DNA of 64,000 nt from Apteryx mantelli (GCF_036417845.1 NC_089979.1:52366275-52430274), one strand, 5' to 3'. Positions 49,525-63,800 are shown, counted from the first letter of the stretch. Notes: generated by a model from the letters alone, not told the origin. Numbers and translations: made by a program.

Positions 49525-50076
49525 AATTCTCACATTATGCTCTAATTCCAAGTATAATCAACAGAATATTATTCCATAAAAAAGTTTAGAAGTGTCATCA
49601 ATGATAGATTCTTAGAATTTCATGTTCACAGTCAGAGACGAGGGGATGTTTTGGTGATCTACTGCAACAATTCCCAGGGAAATGTCCACCAAGATTAAGG
49701 TCAGACAGTCCTGCTGCAACAGCTTCTTGAGTCTGTTTTGTGAACCAGTGTCCAATACTTCATGTAGCACAAGGGCAGTAACAATATTGATAGTATTTAG
49801 ATATGACTTTTTAAAATTTAACTTAGTTATGTTTTGTTTTTTTGGACAGATGTCATGATTAGGAGCAGAAGTTGTGCTAGATGAAATAAAAATGCATCAG
49901 AAAAGCTCAATGGAAAGAGCAGACTGAATTCCAGCCAGTGTTTAATATTTTCTGTCAAATGCAGTTATACAAGGCTATTGGCATCCTCCATTCACTTTTG
50001 AAGAAATTAACTACTCCAAGTATCTGCTGAGCCAGACAGCCAAATTCTAGTGGTGTTACTCTGTGGTGCAGCAGTG

Positions 50077-50157
50077 TGCTCTAGGTGACCCTGCTTGAGC
50101 AGGGAGGGTGGACTAGATGATCTCCAGAGGTCCCTTCCAACCTCAGCCATTCTGTGA
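50077..50157 (+). repeat. CR1 LINE 3' tail (young-looking)
   Basis: TGCTCTAGGTGACCCTGCTT, then GAGCAGGGAGGGTGGACTAG, ATGATCTCCAGAGGTCCCTT, and CCAACCTCAGCC followed by ATTCTGTGA, is nearly identical to the conserved 3' end of avian CR1. The insertion is severely 5'-truncated (about 80 bp), lies sense in the intron, and ends with a single ATTCTGTG unit. It is the clearest indicator that the genome is avian. Confidence 0.93.
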
Positions 50158-52123
50158 AAAGAGGGGTGAAATCAGGACATCTTCTAGTCATCCTTTTACC
50201 ATCAGCTTTCTGTTTGTATTTCAACTAGTTCATAATACTCAATATTGGTAGTTGACTCTTGACAGACTGAAGATGTAAGCCTCCTTTGCCTTGGAAGACA
50301 CAGGCATGCCTTTTTCTTTTTATAGAAAACAGCAAATTTAGTCTGATAATAGGATAAGATATGTAAGTTATAATAAGATCTTCTTTGTGTTTTGCTATTT
50401 GGCTAATTAAAAATCCTAAACATGTTTTTGACACTCTTACAATGTTGAACTCAGTCTGGAACCAGAGCAAGCCGTTGTAGGGTCTTCAGAAGATTATTTT
50501 CAGTTTTTAAGATTAACCTTTACATAGAAATGACCTGGGAGAATTTGGAACTGCTCTGTCCTAACGTGCTTGCGCTTGTCTTCTGGACATCCATAAACTT
50601 TTGTGTTTTGTTTTCAGAAGGAAAGCTTATCAAACCAAATCAGGTATGAATAGGCTCTTAGTGTTTGTTAATCTTCTGATGTCTTCTTGTTACCTGTGAG
50701 CAATACGTCTAACTGAGAGATACAGTCAATGATATAGTGATATGGTCATCTTTCAACCTGCATTCTCATTTATGAAAACTGGTTTTTGAATTAATCTGGA
50801 CTAAGCATCGTCTTATTTTCCAGGGAGTAAATGGATTAGGAGTTTTTTCGATGAGATAAGGTTATTTTATCTTGCTCAGATTTGAGATCTGTCCTGTCAT
50901 ATTTCGACAGGTGGGGAGAGGGACAAAATCATATTTCATGTACTTGTTTCCCTTAAATCCAAATTGAAAGGAGCAAGGAAAGAAGCTCGAAAACCTTGAA
51001 AGTGATACAATCTCGAAGTTGGTATCTAGTGATTCAAAAAAAAGAAATTCTGTTGTTTATTTGCTCCAAGTCCTACAATGTGGCATTTTGATTGCAGACA
51101 GTTTTTGGGGTGTATTTTATGTGACAGACTATTAGATGAAGTGTGGCATTGCTTGGCGCCTCTAAAGACTTCATTGTCTTAAGCATGGATCTTTGCATCC
51201 TAAACTGTTTGCACTTTTTCTTCAAGTGCAAAGGGTTTGTCTCATTCTCTCACTGTTGCAGTTTTTGGTTCTTCTTATTTCTCCTGCTGAACAAACAATT
51301 TAAAAAATGTGAATCAAAATTAAAATGGTTGGTCTGTTTTATTTTTTCTTAAGGTTTTGCTGTTTGGGGTGTTTGTGTGTATATATATTTGTTTATATAT
51401 TTGCTTCCTGTTGGACGTTTCCCGATGCTGAATGGTTGGGTTTTCTTCCTCTTCAAAATCAAATTGCTTACCCACAATTCAGAGTGTATTTAACTTTAAA
51501 TGACAGAGCTAATTTCCGTGCAGGTGTACTTTGTTTGGATGCCACAAAAGATTTAATTGTTTTCTTAATTTGCTCCAAAGCTCATGGATTCTGAGGCGAG
51601 GTAATTATGTTCAATTATAAAATGATCATGACTGGTAACAAGTATTCGTTTCCAAAATTATATTCATGTATTTTTATATGGTTCTCCAGAAATGGGCCCT
51701 GTGGTCCAGCAGGGATTTTTGGCAAGTGAAGTGCAGGAGGGCTGATGAAAGGATAAGTCTGAATTCTGGAAATGATAGTACTGCTTTTCAATTTTGTTCT
51801 GAGATAGCACTCGCTGATATTATGTAGTATTTGAAAACTGGGAACCTGCTTTGCTAGGCATCCTACAGATGTAGACAAGGCTTATATTGACTGGAAGTGG
51901 CAGGTATTACCTGAACTGACTGGACAAGGGTTTTGCACCTCTGTTCATGTACACCAGGTATCAAAATGTCCTGTTTCACATGGATTGCCAGGAAAGTAGT
52001 ACTTTTTCCATGGCTTTTGTTGGATTGGGTGATGTAAAGTGCTTTTATAAGACAATCTTTAGTAAAATAAATAAATAAAAACTTCTAGAAGTTGGATACA
52101 AATAAAACATAGCCTTTCATTAC

Positions 52124-52145
52124 TTTCTTTTCTTTTCTTTTTTTT
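52124..52145 (+). repeat. (CTTTT)n pyrimidine repeat
   Basis: Three CTTTT-type units run into a T tract. It resembles a polypyrimidine tract but no plausible exon follows. Confidence 0.8.
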
Positions 52146-52522
52146 GAGAACATGCTTTCTTAGTTGTTTTGCTCTTTGCTTAATGAGAAACTAAATAGCA
52201 GCTACTCAGAATGGTCAGTGGGGTGGAAGAACAGAAAATACAATGTTAGTGTGCTCTGATTCTTTTTTCATGGCAGGCTTTTATGGTGACAAAAATAATG
52301 CCCACCCACATCTCCTGTAGAGATTAATTTAATCAGCCCAAGCTCAGTCTTGCTCCGTTGTAAGGACAGGCAGGAGAGACTTTGAGCAAGATCCCATAGT
52401 AGTGGCAGTAGTCCAGACAGCCCTGGCTCTCTTTCCTCTTGGGCTAAGATTTGTTTTCTCCCCTCTTTTAAATCTAAAAGAAAGTTGTGCCTTTGGAGGA
52501 TATCAACCTATTGCATCCTCTT

Positions 52523-52542
52523 AAAAAAAAAAAAAAAAAAAA
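52523..52542 (+). repeat. A20 homopolymer
   Basis: Twenty consecutive A occur on the sense strand. I see no recognisable retrocopy immediately upstream, so it is treated as a simple repeat rather than the tail of a processed pseudogene. Confidence 0.9.
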
Positions 52543-55500
52543 GTATTTTTCACAACTTCTGAAGTGTTATTAGGTAAGAGTTGAAATATTCAAGTCTTTC
52601 ATATTGATGCATCTAAAGAAGCTTCCTGGAAGAGTGAGTGGTTGTTCTGCTATTTCTTTACCTTTTCAATATTTTCCTTCCTTACCATAGCAGTACTTAA
52701 GCTTGGTGAAAACACCCAGCATTGTAAAAGTTGCAAACCCCTTATTTTAAGATATTTTGTTGTCTATGTCTCATGCTTGAGCAACTGTGTTGGCAATGTT
52801 GGGACATACGTTCTTTCTTGGTGTATGAAACTGCTGCCTTTAGCTTTCCCCAAGCTTGAGCCTCAAGGCTTAAAAGAAACATGGAACAGTTTATTTTAAA
52901 GACCCTAAACAAACTTCCAAACCTAATATGTTGCAACATCTCCCTTCCTAAATTAGAGTGCTGGAACCCACTGATGAATTTGCAGTACTTCCTCTCTTTT
53001 TCTAGTCTTGAAATACTGTAGGTAAACTGACTTGTTTCCTTGCTGTATTACATATGATGAAATTCTTACTGATTATCATATGAGAAATTTCCAAGTAGCA
53101 GAAGCCACCCTGAGCTTCCATGGATGACTTTGATTCTGTTCTGTAGTTTCGGTGCTTGAATGTGGAACCAAATTTTGAGGTAGGTTTTTAGTTTTGTAGT
53201 TACACCTCTTTTTTTTTTTTAGTTGCAGTACAAAGCACTAAGGATTTCAGTCATGACTGTATAAGGATGTCAGAAAGGGTAAAAAGAGTGTTTAGAAGAG
53301 ATTGATCTTAAATACTGATGAAGTATTTAGATTTATTAAGTATAAGTACTGCTGAAGAATTGCTAAAATTTCTGGTCTTGCTAGTGAAAACAGATGACTC
53401 TCTGCTTGAGAGCAGTCACTATTAGTGACTTGAAAACACAGTTAAATGTCCAGGGTATTTAAATATGATTTTATGTTACTGATTGCATTTTTGGTCAATG
53501 TTCTTGTTTTCTCTTCAGGTAGATTTTGAAAATGAGATCATTTGTCTCTTTGTTCACAAAAGTTTGTATCACAAGCTTTCTTTTTTGTTGTTTTTTGTTT
53601 TGTTTTTTAAATACTGCCTAAAGGTAGTGGGCAAAAGTATGCTGTTGTAGGTCAGTTTATATATTTAATGCATTGAATTCTGGAATCTGGAAACTGTTTG
53701 TTAGCAGAAACACTGTGTTCAATATTAGAATGGTGCAAATCCCTGAAAAATGTGAAGAAAATGCTGTTTTGTTGCTGTTAGTAATGAAATCCTGTGAATT
53801 CTGAAGAATCTCAGTACTTGGCAGTAGAAGCAACTTATCCATATCTAAAATAATACACATGGAATTTTTATTACCTTTTTAAAAACATTATTTTAAAATC
53901 ATCCCTTATGGCTCTATTTATCGTGGAAAGAGGAATAAATATAGAATAGCATTATTTTGATGCGTGCATAAATCTTTTGTTTTATCAAAAGTGAAGTTTT
54001 CGTCTAATCAATACAAAAAAGAAGTCCATAGGCTTTGCTACTGCCTGGGCATCTTTTTGCAGTTTCATAATGCAATTTTTTAAGCACTGCTAAGTTCTTG
54101 TTTAGTTACATATTTCAAATATCTGCTTGACTTGTGATTGCTTGCGATGGAATGTTTATTGCGGAAGCACAGCTAGAGCTGTGACAGGAGCTTGTGCAAT
54201 CACAGCGCTTTGCAAAGCGGGCACTCTTTCGTGTGCTCAACTTCCCGAATTGTTTGCAGACTACAGGTTGCATGTGACAGCAAAGAAGGGCATATAGTTT
54301 TACAAATGACTCTTTCAGTGTCTGCAAGCTCTTCCTGATATAATTCTTTTGTTACCTTTATTTTGGACTTTTATCATGGCCAATTTTTTCATCTCCAATT
54401 GAAAAAGTGTTTTAACTTGTTCTACAGTTTTGGGGAAGAGTTTCCCTTTTGGTGTGTGGGGGGAAAGGGGTTGGGTTTTTTGTGTGCAGTGTTTCCAGGC
54501 TCTGCAGGAAAAATGTAAAAGTGCTCACTCTTTCCTGAAAAGCTATTTCATTAGTTGTCTGTCCTCTGGTAAAAATTAAGTACCTTTTATTTTTTTCTCT
54601 CAATGTGTCTAGCCTCTGCCTCCAATCACTGTGTTCTTTTTTGTAAGATCTTTGTAGGCTCTGTGGAAAGATCCTCTATTGCTAGAAATACTTTCTTTGG
54701 TACAGCTTTTTAGAGTCTTTTCTAAACCAGAATCGTTTAACTAATTCAATCTATCTTTAGCCTTGACAATTCAAGCTCTGGAGAACTTACCTTTTGATTG
54801 TTTTATATGACTTTTTAGTAGATGCACAATGTTATTTTGTGGCAAACAAAGTACTTGTTCTCCGCTTAACCTGGATTACATGGCTGGTGAGTTATTGTTG
54901 CTTTATGGAGAAGTTTATCTTTCCACTGACTTGTCATATTGCAAACTTCACTAGTCATGCTTTTACCCGTAACAAAGATAACCCCTTTCAAAGCTCTAAT
55001 GGGGCAGATGGAGGCAGCAATTTAAATTATTGAGGGGGAGAACTTATTCTACCTTTACCATGATGTGTTGAGCTAAAAGATCTAAAGTTGCTTTGCATAT
55101 TAGGATGTAATGCACTTTGATTTATACTCCTTGCAATAATGTGTTATGTTTCCTCTTATGAACAAGTTGTTATCCTGCTAGTTCACATCTTGTCCAACTG
55201 CCCCAAGTTTATTTCCTGAAGTCTGGTTTCATGGATAGCAGCCTGGAAAAAATCTAGGAGGCAAACAGCCGTTTTCTAAGCTACAAATGTGACCGTTTTG
55301 TTTATTTCCTTTGCTAAATACCACTATTTCTTTCTTTATAGAGTTGTGCAGTTGCTTCTCTTTGACTTTCAAGTCTTTAACTGATTCCTTAAAGGCTGCT
55401 GCCTGAAGAAGCCTAAGACTTCTGAGCTGATAGTGGAACAGTTTTCCTTTATTCTTCCATATCTCTGGTCTGGCTGTCTTTTTTCTATGGTATTTTATTG

Positions 55501-55886
55501 AAGGGAAGTTTCTGTACCACTATTTGCATTGATAGTGTTGCTTTTTATCCCTTCTACTTTTGCTTTCTAGTGAGTGTTCTTTGAAGTGTTTACTCCTGCT
55601 GATCTAAATTGGTAATCCTAAGTGTGTTTATTAAAATAAAAACGTTGTGATGACTTCTAAACCTGAAGTAGTAGATATGTGTGTTCTGCCTGTGGCAGAG
55701 TCTGTCCTCTCAATTGAAGAATGCTGTGGAGGTCTTGCAAAGCTTTTTGCTGATGTAGTTTATAAATACGTTCTGACTTTTTTTTTAAAGTAGATACTTT
55801 ACATTTTAGGTGGGGGGGAACGGGATTTGCCTTATATTTGGGCAAATCTGAGAACTTTGAGAACGTGATAGGATATGAGGTCACTT

Positions 55887-55897
55887 CCCCCCCCCCC
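55887..55897 (+). repeat. C11 homopolymer
   Basis: Eleven C lie about 70 bp downstream of a G7 run (around 55812), so the two could pair in the transcript. Otherwise low-complexity intronic DNA. Confidence 0.85.
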
Positions 55898-58800
55898 AAG
55901 ACATTTTTGCGGATAATGTTATCCTTCCATACATCAGATGGGCTGCTTATCTCTAGTTGCAGTTGTTATAGTAGCTGGGAATTCTAGACTCATGAGGCAC
56001 TTAGTAATACTAAGCTTTGAAGTAACTTTGGAATGCCAGGTCCATGCTGACAAACATCAGTCAGTTCTTAAACTACTAATATTTCCTTTTCTTTTAACAC
56101 TATTAAAAACATATATATAAAATACATATTGTAAGTATACATGCATTCAGGCCATTCAATATAATTATTGAAAAAGGCAGTTTTAAGAAGCTGTTCCTAC
56201 ACTTTATTTAGTCCTATTGTGAGTTCAAATATAGCTTGATAAATCATTTAAGCTTGACATGTCATCTGTTTTCAACATATTAAAATATCAAGAATCTGAA
56301 TAGCCCTCCGGACACTTATACAACCATTTTATTATTTTTGCATAAGGTATCCTCTTGATGGCAGAAATTGCCATACTTGGTGTAGAAGCTTTATGTAGTT
56401 TGTAAAACCTGCCCGGGTAGTTTATCAATCCATTTGAGTGATCCTTTCTTAAGGAAAATAAACTACAAATATCTGAAATTCTCTTTTGTATGTGAAATAA
56501 AATAATAATAATTCAGGTTAATAGCAATCAGCTTTTCCTACTGTTATGCCTCTCCTTGAACTATTTCAAGCAATATATACTGTACCTATTTCTGCATAAA
56601 TTTTACTGAAATATTGGTGATATTTTGGTCTATATTCTTCATCTTTCTTGAAGACGCTGCTATCTCGTCTGCTAGCTTTTCTTTAAGATGTAATATTAAA
56701 TAAATTAATTTTGATGCTAAACTGAAATAATATGCTGATATGCTGAATGTCTATTTGGATTTAAAGATTATTAACTGCAATAAAATACGTTTGTAAAATT
56801 TTAATGTAGTAAAGTGTTGAATTCGAAGAGAAAAAAAAAACAACTTATATCTGAACTACATCTTCAGACAATATGAGCTGTGCACCCAAATTGGTGCAAT
56901 TCAGAATTATGGATCCAAGATTCCTCTGTCTAGTCAGTGGGTACAAAAGGGCTCTGATGTGAGGAAACTAGCCCTTGCCCTCAGCTGTGTAGGAAGCCCA
57001 AGGATTGTAGGTGCCACTAGATACTGATGAGATTCCTGCATGTTTAGTACAGCTGAGTTACGTTCACCGAATTGCACTGCATTTTATTTTTAATGGAGAC
57101 ATCTCAGGTGACAAGACCTGTTGCTGCCGTGGAAAAACAGCTAGACCCAGAAATGTTACCCGTCTGAGAAAGAGCGTCACTACTTGTATGCATACACATC
57201 TGTAGACAAGTGTCTAAGGCTTCCTTCTGTGCTAATTTGGATGTTAGCATTAGTGTGAGAGGTCTGTGGGCTCTGGAGTTATCGACAGCATGTATTTTGT
57301 TATATATGAAAATGTACCGAGTCCTGTAGTAAGTGTATAGTCTAAGAAATTGTCACTAAAAATGTTACACTGTTGATGTTTGAACAGAATGTAAGTACAT
57401 ATATGTCTAACTGTACAGAATGTGATATGGGTGAAGTTTGCAACTGCGTATCTTGCCTTCAAGTTTCAAGATCTCTTTACTGAGGTTTTAAGAAGATTTT
57501 TTTCATGAAACAATATGTCTTAAAGAGCTTTTGCTAATTTAGGTTAACGTATGGGTGTTGCAAGATGCAAAGAAATATCAAGCTCTATAGAGCTCTGTCA
57601 TGCTGGCAACAAGAATGCAATGTGAATCAAGTGCCTTGTGCTCAGGTTAACATGTCAGTTTGCTGTATATGCTTTGCCTGGTATAACCATTTAATAAAAA
57701 TTGTTAAATGGAGTGCCATAACTCTGTGTACATTGACTTACATACTTTAAAGCTGAAGTGCTAAACTGCTATTCTGTGTACTCTGGGCAGCAAAGTGAAT
57801 GAATTGAGTGTGATCAACATACACCTAGGTACTCAGAGGAATCTTCTGTATAGAGATAACTAAATGTTGCCCTGTTGGCATTGGCCTGAAAGTTGGCTTT
57901 CAAACAGTGTTTTTGCCTGAAATTAGTGAAATGTATGGATCTGTTCAGTACTTGTTTCTCAGGTAAGCTTATTCTTGTCTGTTAAAAAAGGCTATTAATC
58001 TTTGGCACTAGAGGAGAGTCCTCCATGCGCATGTGTGTTTTTCTTACCAGTGAAACAGGAGTATTCCCCAAAACAGTATGAAATAGTGGTTTAAGATTTT
58101 CTCTCAGTTGAGATAGCAATGATGATAGCATCAGAAGAAAGTTTCTGTCCTTGTCAAAAGTGAGTAATGGCTGTTACATGCAAAACTAAGTGTTGTAATG
58201 GGGTCTGCGCTCTTATCACTTGCCCTACTGGTAGGGGGTTAAGGATTTTTTTAATAGAATGATTCATTCCAGAAACTATTTTTATGCAAACCAAAAGCAC
58301 AAGCTGTAGCCTTGAGGAAGAAGGAAATTTTGGTGCTGTAGACAAAACAATTCAAAGAAACTTCTAATTTTTTGGATGATAGAGTCGAGGTATTACTTTT
58401 CATGCACATTTGAAAGTAATATGTATAAATTAACTACTCACTTATACCAGTTAGACTATCTCAATATTGATAGTTCACCACAGAGATCGTGTGTGTATGG
58501 CTGGGCATTATAACAAATTATGCTTGAACACATGAACTCAATTCCATCAGTTTTGTACGTTTTAAGTATGAGGGGGAAGCTTCAGGATTATAGAAATAAA
58601 CAGAAAATAGCTACAATACAGGGTACTAAAATATGGATGGTTATGATTGTAGATGTTAAGACTTACTGTGCTCTCTCCAAAAAAGGAAAAGCAGCAACGA
58701 CTTTAAACTTGGGTAACTGCCAGTCAGTCTAAGGAATGCAACTTTTGTATGCTGATAATACCCGTAACATTTTTCTTACTTCTTTGAATGACAGCTAAAT

Positions 58801-59682
58801 AGTAAAATACACAAGTGTCTCAGTAGCAAAGTTTCATCTGGGTTTAGTACCTTTTTGTTTATGATATGCTTTCACTAGACAATGTTATGTCATAATGAAA
58901 TTTGTGCAAGGTAACAAATTTCAAGATGTAAAGATGTTATAACTGTACCCTCACAATGTAGATCATGTAGTATATTTTTGATTGTATGTCACTAAGGGAT
59001 CCTAAGTTAATGCAATTTTGCCAAACTGGATTTTCTTGATGGACTATATTTTGAAATATCCTAACATTATTAAGGCAATTTATAGTGAAATTTATAGATT
59101 TCTTGCATCTGAATAAACACAACGTTACATGTATTGTAATGAGTTTTGAGACTAAGGAATGTACAGAGTATGTACTCCAGTGTAGTTGTAGTAGGACTGA
59201 CAGTTTAATGCATTAAAAACTTTGGGAATAGGTATAGACCAAAATGTGACGAAAAATTCCAGTTGACATAGAGCACCTTAGGTCACATTAAATAAAACAA
59301 GCAAACTTCAGAGGGATCTAACCAAAGAAGGTTAACATAACAGCCTGTGAAATTCATTGCTAAGAAACTCTGTGTGATGTATGTTACTGATAACTTTTAC
59401 ACATTACTGCATCTTATATTTATAGGAACAACTGAAGGGAAGGTAAAGGAGAAGGCTGTGGCAGGAATCTTTTTGCACATTTCTTCATAAAGAAGCTGAG
59501 GGGAGTTTCCATACTGGAATCCTTCTTTGCAGTGTTCGTGCTGGAGGATCTCTCTCAAACTGAAGTGGTCCTAGGAAAGGCTTTTGTACAAATTGGCATA
59601 AATAGTAAGATTTCTGAGTCTAGCTGACATTTGTCCATCTTTTTCATATCTATCTGATCACATATCTTATACAGGCATATAG

Positions 59683-59752
59683 TATGTGTGTGTATGTATA
59701 TGTGTGTGTATATATATACTCATATGTATGCACAAATACGCACACACACATA
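59683..59752 (+). repeat. TG/TA/CA alternating tract with self-complementary ends
   Basis: TATGTGTGTGTATGTATATG, then a TA run, then CGCACACACACATAT form a purine-pyrimidine alternating region. Its TG-rich 5' part and CA-rich 3' part are complementary, so a cruciform or RNA hairpin is possible. Confidence 0.75.
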
Positions 59753-59989
59753 TTTATAAAACCTTAGTGTTTATATGCCTTATTGCTTAAAACTATTTTG
59801 GCAACACTGGTATGGAAGATGGTAAATAAACAGTTTTTGTTTTTTTGAAAGAAAAACAAAAGTTCTTGGGGAGAATGCAGGCGCCCACAGCTCCTAGCAG
59901 AGCAAGTGAGCCTGTACATGTCATGTTGAGGAAGAGTTAACACAGGTGTTGTAAACTTGTGCTTTGCAAACCTAGTGCAGTTCCTTGGA

Positions 59990-60860
59990 GGAATTGCTGA
60001 GTATGAGAATAAGACAGGTCTGGTTCCTACAGTCAGTGTGATTTTCCAAAAAGCTTTTGATAAGGCTCTTGTTTAAGCTGCTTTGGGCTGGGGTTGTCTC
60101 ATGGATACATGAATGAAGTGAGAGTTGGTGATCACTTTACTCAAGGTAGAGAGACGAATAGTGGGGTCTAACAGACCTGTGCTATTTCACATAGTAATAG
60201 GTGATTTAAAAGATGAATAATGAGATGAGAGAATTTACTGAGGACAGGGTAGTAAAAATTAAAGCTATAACAAACTGCAGAAGAAATAAATATTCCTTGG
60301 TGCCTGATTGATTAAAAATGATAGGTAAAATTTAGCATTGATAGAGGTTAAGCGAGTACATGGGAAAAACTCTCATTTTTGTATACATCTGTTTTTGGGT
60401 GTCTGTTTTTGGGTGTTTGTACTAGCTTTGATTTATAGTAGCTAGTTTTTTAAAGGGGTCAACGTAGGATACAGTGACAGTCAAAAGAACTCAAGTATTT
60501 CAGTTAATAACCTAAAGAAAAGAACAGGAATCATTATGCTGCTGTGTGTATTTATGGCATGCTCACAACTTCAGTATTATTTGCAGTTTCTTTCCCTTAC
60601 TCAAAATGTATATAGTAGAAATAGAAAAAAGCAGAGTGTGATGGGGGGCAGGGACGAAGTAAAATAGCTTTTATACAAGAGTAATTGGAAAAGAGATGAC
60701 CAGGGGAGAAGTGATGAAAGCGTGTAAAATCATGGTGTGGACCAGGTGGGTAGGGAGTCTGTTCCTTTGGGGAAATGGCTGTGAATGCAAAAAACTTGTA
60801 CAGAAAATGATTAGACAAAATTGTGGAAGAGAATTCTAACTAGAGCTGTTAAATATGAAG
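59990..60860 (+). repeat. Ancient CR1/L3-type LINE fragment with reverse-transcriptase blocks
   Basis: The stretch follows a reptilian-type CR1 in order. FQKAFDKAL is read from TTCCAAAAAGCTTTTGATAA (about 60045-60070). Then SGV*Q, a one-base shift, and PVLFHIVIGDLK cover the SGVPQG...PVLFNI.INDL block. Next EFTEDR stands at the FADDT catalytic box, where one or both catalytic Asp are lost. A TTGGAAAAGAGATGACCAGG segment at 60685 onward matches the LEKRRLRGD region, with TGTAAAATCATGG after it. A probable GACAAAATTGTGGAAGAG tail lies near 60816. Stops and frameshifts throughout make it long dead. A 14-bp tandem duplication (60388-60415) lies inside. The 5' and 3' limits are approximate. Confidence 0.75.
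60388..60415 (+). repeat. Perfect 14-bp tandem duplication
   Basis: TCTGTTTTTGGGTG is repeated exactly twice, inside the decayed CR1 fragment. Being perfect, it arose more recently than the surrounding element decayed. Confidence 0.9.
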
Positions 60861-63800
60861 AGGCCATTTCTGGTCACAAATGCATCAGAAAAGTATTACC
60901 ATATGCTGGACTTGTTCTTACACTCTTTGCTAGGTATCTTGGTAAAAATGATGCCTGCTTATTTAATAAAGCATGTTGAATTATTGGATGTGTGGTTACT
61001 GATTTGTAATGATGTCTAACTATCCTTTTTGGTTTAAGAGAAGGAGGGTCATGGAAGGAAGATGTCCCTTCCCCTCTGTGTTAGGAAGGAGGTCAGATGG
61101 TGTATTGAAAGACTGGTGAGCAAGGAGGAAACGAGAGCTGAGCAGTTAATTCTCTCTGCGGCCATCTAAGGGATGAAAACAATAATGATCCCGTGTCTCT
61201 TTCCCTTTGGCCATTACCTTATTTTCTCCTAATCGTAATTGCTAAAGCCCAGTGATACCACTGCAAATAGCCCCACCTCGAGTTTCCCTTCGTACTTGCA
61301 CAGGTTGTAGAGTTCCCCACTTTTTCCAGTTCAGCTAATGTAAATGAAATAAAAAGGCTGTTTCATGTTTTACATTATACATTGGTATCTCAAATATTTG
61401 ACTTCCATTATTCACAAAGGTTTATTTATTTTGGGTGTAGATTAGTTAAAGAGAATATCCCAATTCTCTAAAATAAGCTAAAGCTTAGTCTTGTATTTAC
61501 AGTCCACCATTAAAATAATATCATGCTTTTTTCTTCAGAAACATATTTCAATCAAAGAAATGAATAATTTTGAGAATTAAGGTTTTACAAGTCTCTCAAT
61601 CATTATAAGACTTTCCTTCCCCCTGCCTCTCCCCCTTATTTTTAATGAAGGATTTGAGGCAAGGTAGTTTCTTTTGTGGATACTGTAGCAAAGGGGAGCT
61701 GATTATTGAAGAGACTGTTTTAAATAGGAAGCTTTTGACATGCTATTTTCTTAGATGTTGTCTGCATGATTTTTGAAGTGTGATTTAAGATAAACTTAAG
61801 ATCATCAAGTAATTTGAATCTGTGTTTCTGTTTCAGAGTTCGTTTTTGTTCTGAGTTAAATGTTTTGTTTGGAAGAATTCACCTCTAAGATTTGAAAGGC
61901 AATGTTTTCCTGGTTAATTCTAAATTAAACAGTATTGAAAATCCACCTTTGCCCGTCAAAACTGAATTTGCTTATATTACCTTTCATCTTTATTTTTAGA
62001 GCTTTTTAAAGAAACACAAACCCAAAAGCCTGACAAACGAATGAAACCATGGTATTTTTTGCATTTTTCTTGGTAGACTTTCATTTTAACATGTGTGGTG
62101 CAAAAATAAAGTTAATATTAAAATTTGTAAATATTCCCACCTGTTGTGTTCAGTGTTTAAAAAAATGTCATTTTTCCCCTTCCCTAAAAACAAAAAAATG
62201 AAAGGACTAAATTTTGGCTTTTGACACAAGCTCTGCAGTGAAGCAGGAAGCGAGTAATTGCACTGCCCCAGAGGAAATCAGAATTTTGAGAATTACGTTG
62301 TTCTCTTGCTTGCTGTTGTGGAGAAGTGATCTCTGTTAGCCGCGACCCTGGACAAATTAATTGGCTCAACTTATTTGAAGGACTAAGGGCAGAATGGACC
62401 CCAACCATTGGCAGTTCATCATCATCATTGCTCGTTTGCTCTTAAAGATCCACAGCTGTGACCTAGCAGCCCTGCAGAGGTTCTTTACCTGCTGTTCCTC
62501 GCAGTGGGGGACTCCATGCGTAGAACTACCGGTGTACTTTGTACTGCTTTGCAACCAGCTATCGTGGTTTCCTGCACTAAAGTTGCTAAAGAGTTTGAAA
62601 TTCTTCAGTGTATTTTCTGCATGTTTACTATGTGTCTTTGGAAAGTGTGTCTTTGAGTAGCTTGCTAAGTATTTCTCACTGATTTGCGCATAGGCTGCAT
62701 AGCTTTTCCCCACATCTGACTAGGGTCCAAGCTGTTGCTGGTTTTCGTTCTCCCGTTTATATAACTGGCCCCTTAAGTAGTTTTTCTGTTATGTTTTTCT
62801 GTAATCAGTCGCTTTTATTTTTCATCATTAGTATAAATCTAAAAAGATGATCCCTTAAATCTTAACAGTTTACTACAAAATGGAAATATAGCCAAGATGC
62901 AAAAGCTGGCTTCATATTTAATACGAAGATACTGACATACTTGATTGTCATTTCCATTGTAACATTTCTTCAGGGTCTCAGTTAAGGCACTGTATGGAGA
63001 GCTAACTTAAAACAGGAATGTTTTTATGGAATGAAATTAACAGATTTAATTTTTAACAGCTTTTAAAGTCATTCTGATTGTCCTTGTATTTTTATTTCCT
63101 TACCCATGTTTTCAAATTCTAGTGTGATTTTATTGTTTGTTCTCATTATATCTGAAGTAAATTACTTCTCTCTTAAATAATTTAAAAGTGAGGACCACAA
63201 ACCTATAAATAATTTTGATTTTGATAGCATTGATTTTTATAGCTCAAAAACTTTTATAGACTGGGGAAACAGAGTAGATTTGAATTGGAAGTGACAGATC
63301 ACAGGCTAATTTTTAATCTAGATCTTTAGGCGAGTCTCTAATGCATATTCCTGGAAAATAAGCTTTCAAAAACCATATACTGTACCTTTTTTTTAGGCAT
63401 AGTTTCTTGAGGTATGTTAGAAGCAGTAGTCAAGGCCTGATAGATTGACTTTGAATCCTGTGTTGCATAATTTTTGAAAAACCTGAAAACACTCAAACCA
63501 GATGTAATCAGGTCTGAACTAGTCATATCAAAAACTTGTCTGGTCTAATACCTACTTTTGCACAGGTTAATAATAGCTGTCACAGACGTGCATGTAGAAG
63601 CAGGTCAAGTAAATAGTGGTACTTCCCCAGTACACTCTGTTAGCATCCAGCAATTTGTTTCAGGATCTTCCTCTTTATTTTTGCAGTTGTCACTTAAACA
63701 TTACCGAGTTGATAAAGATGACTTCCTATCATTATTTATATTTAATTCTTTGTGATATACCTCTCTAGACGACTTAATATTTCTAATTAGATACTATATC

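Noticed and set aside
49600-49700. Possible antisense repeat end (ATAGATTCTTAGAATTTC and GTGATCTACTGCAA)
   Set aside because: It loosely recalls the reversed 3' end of CR1 or a turtle-type repeat, but the match is short and scattered; a profile search would be needed.
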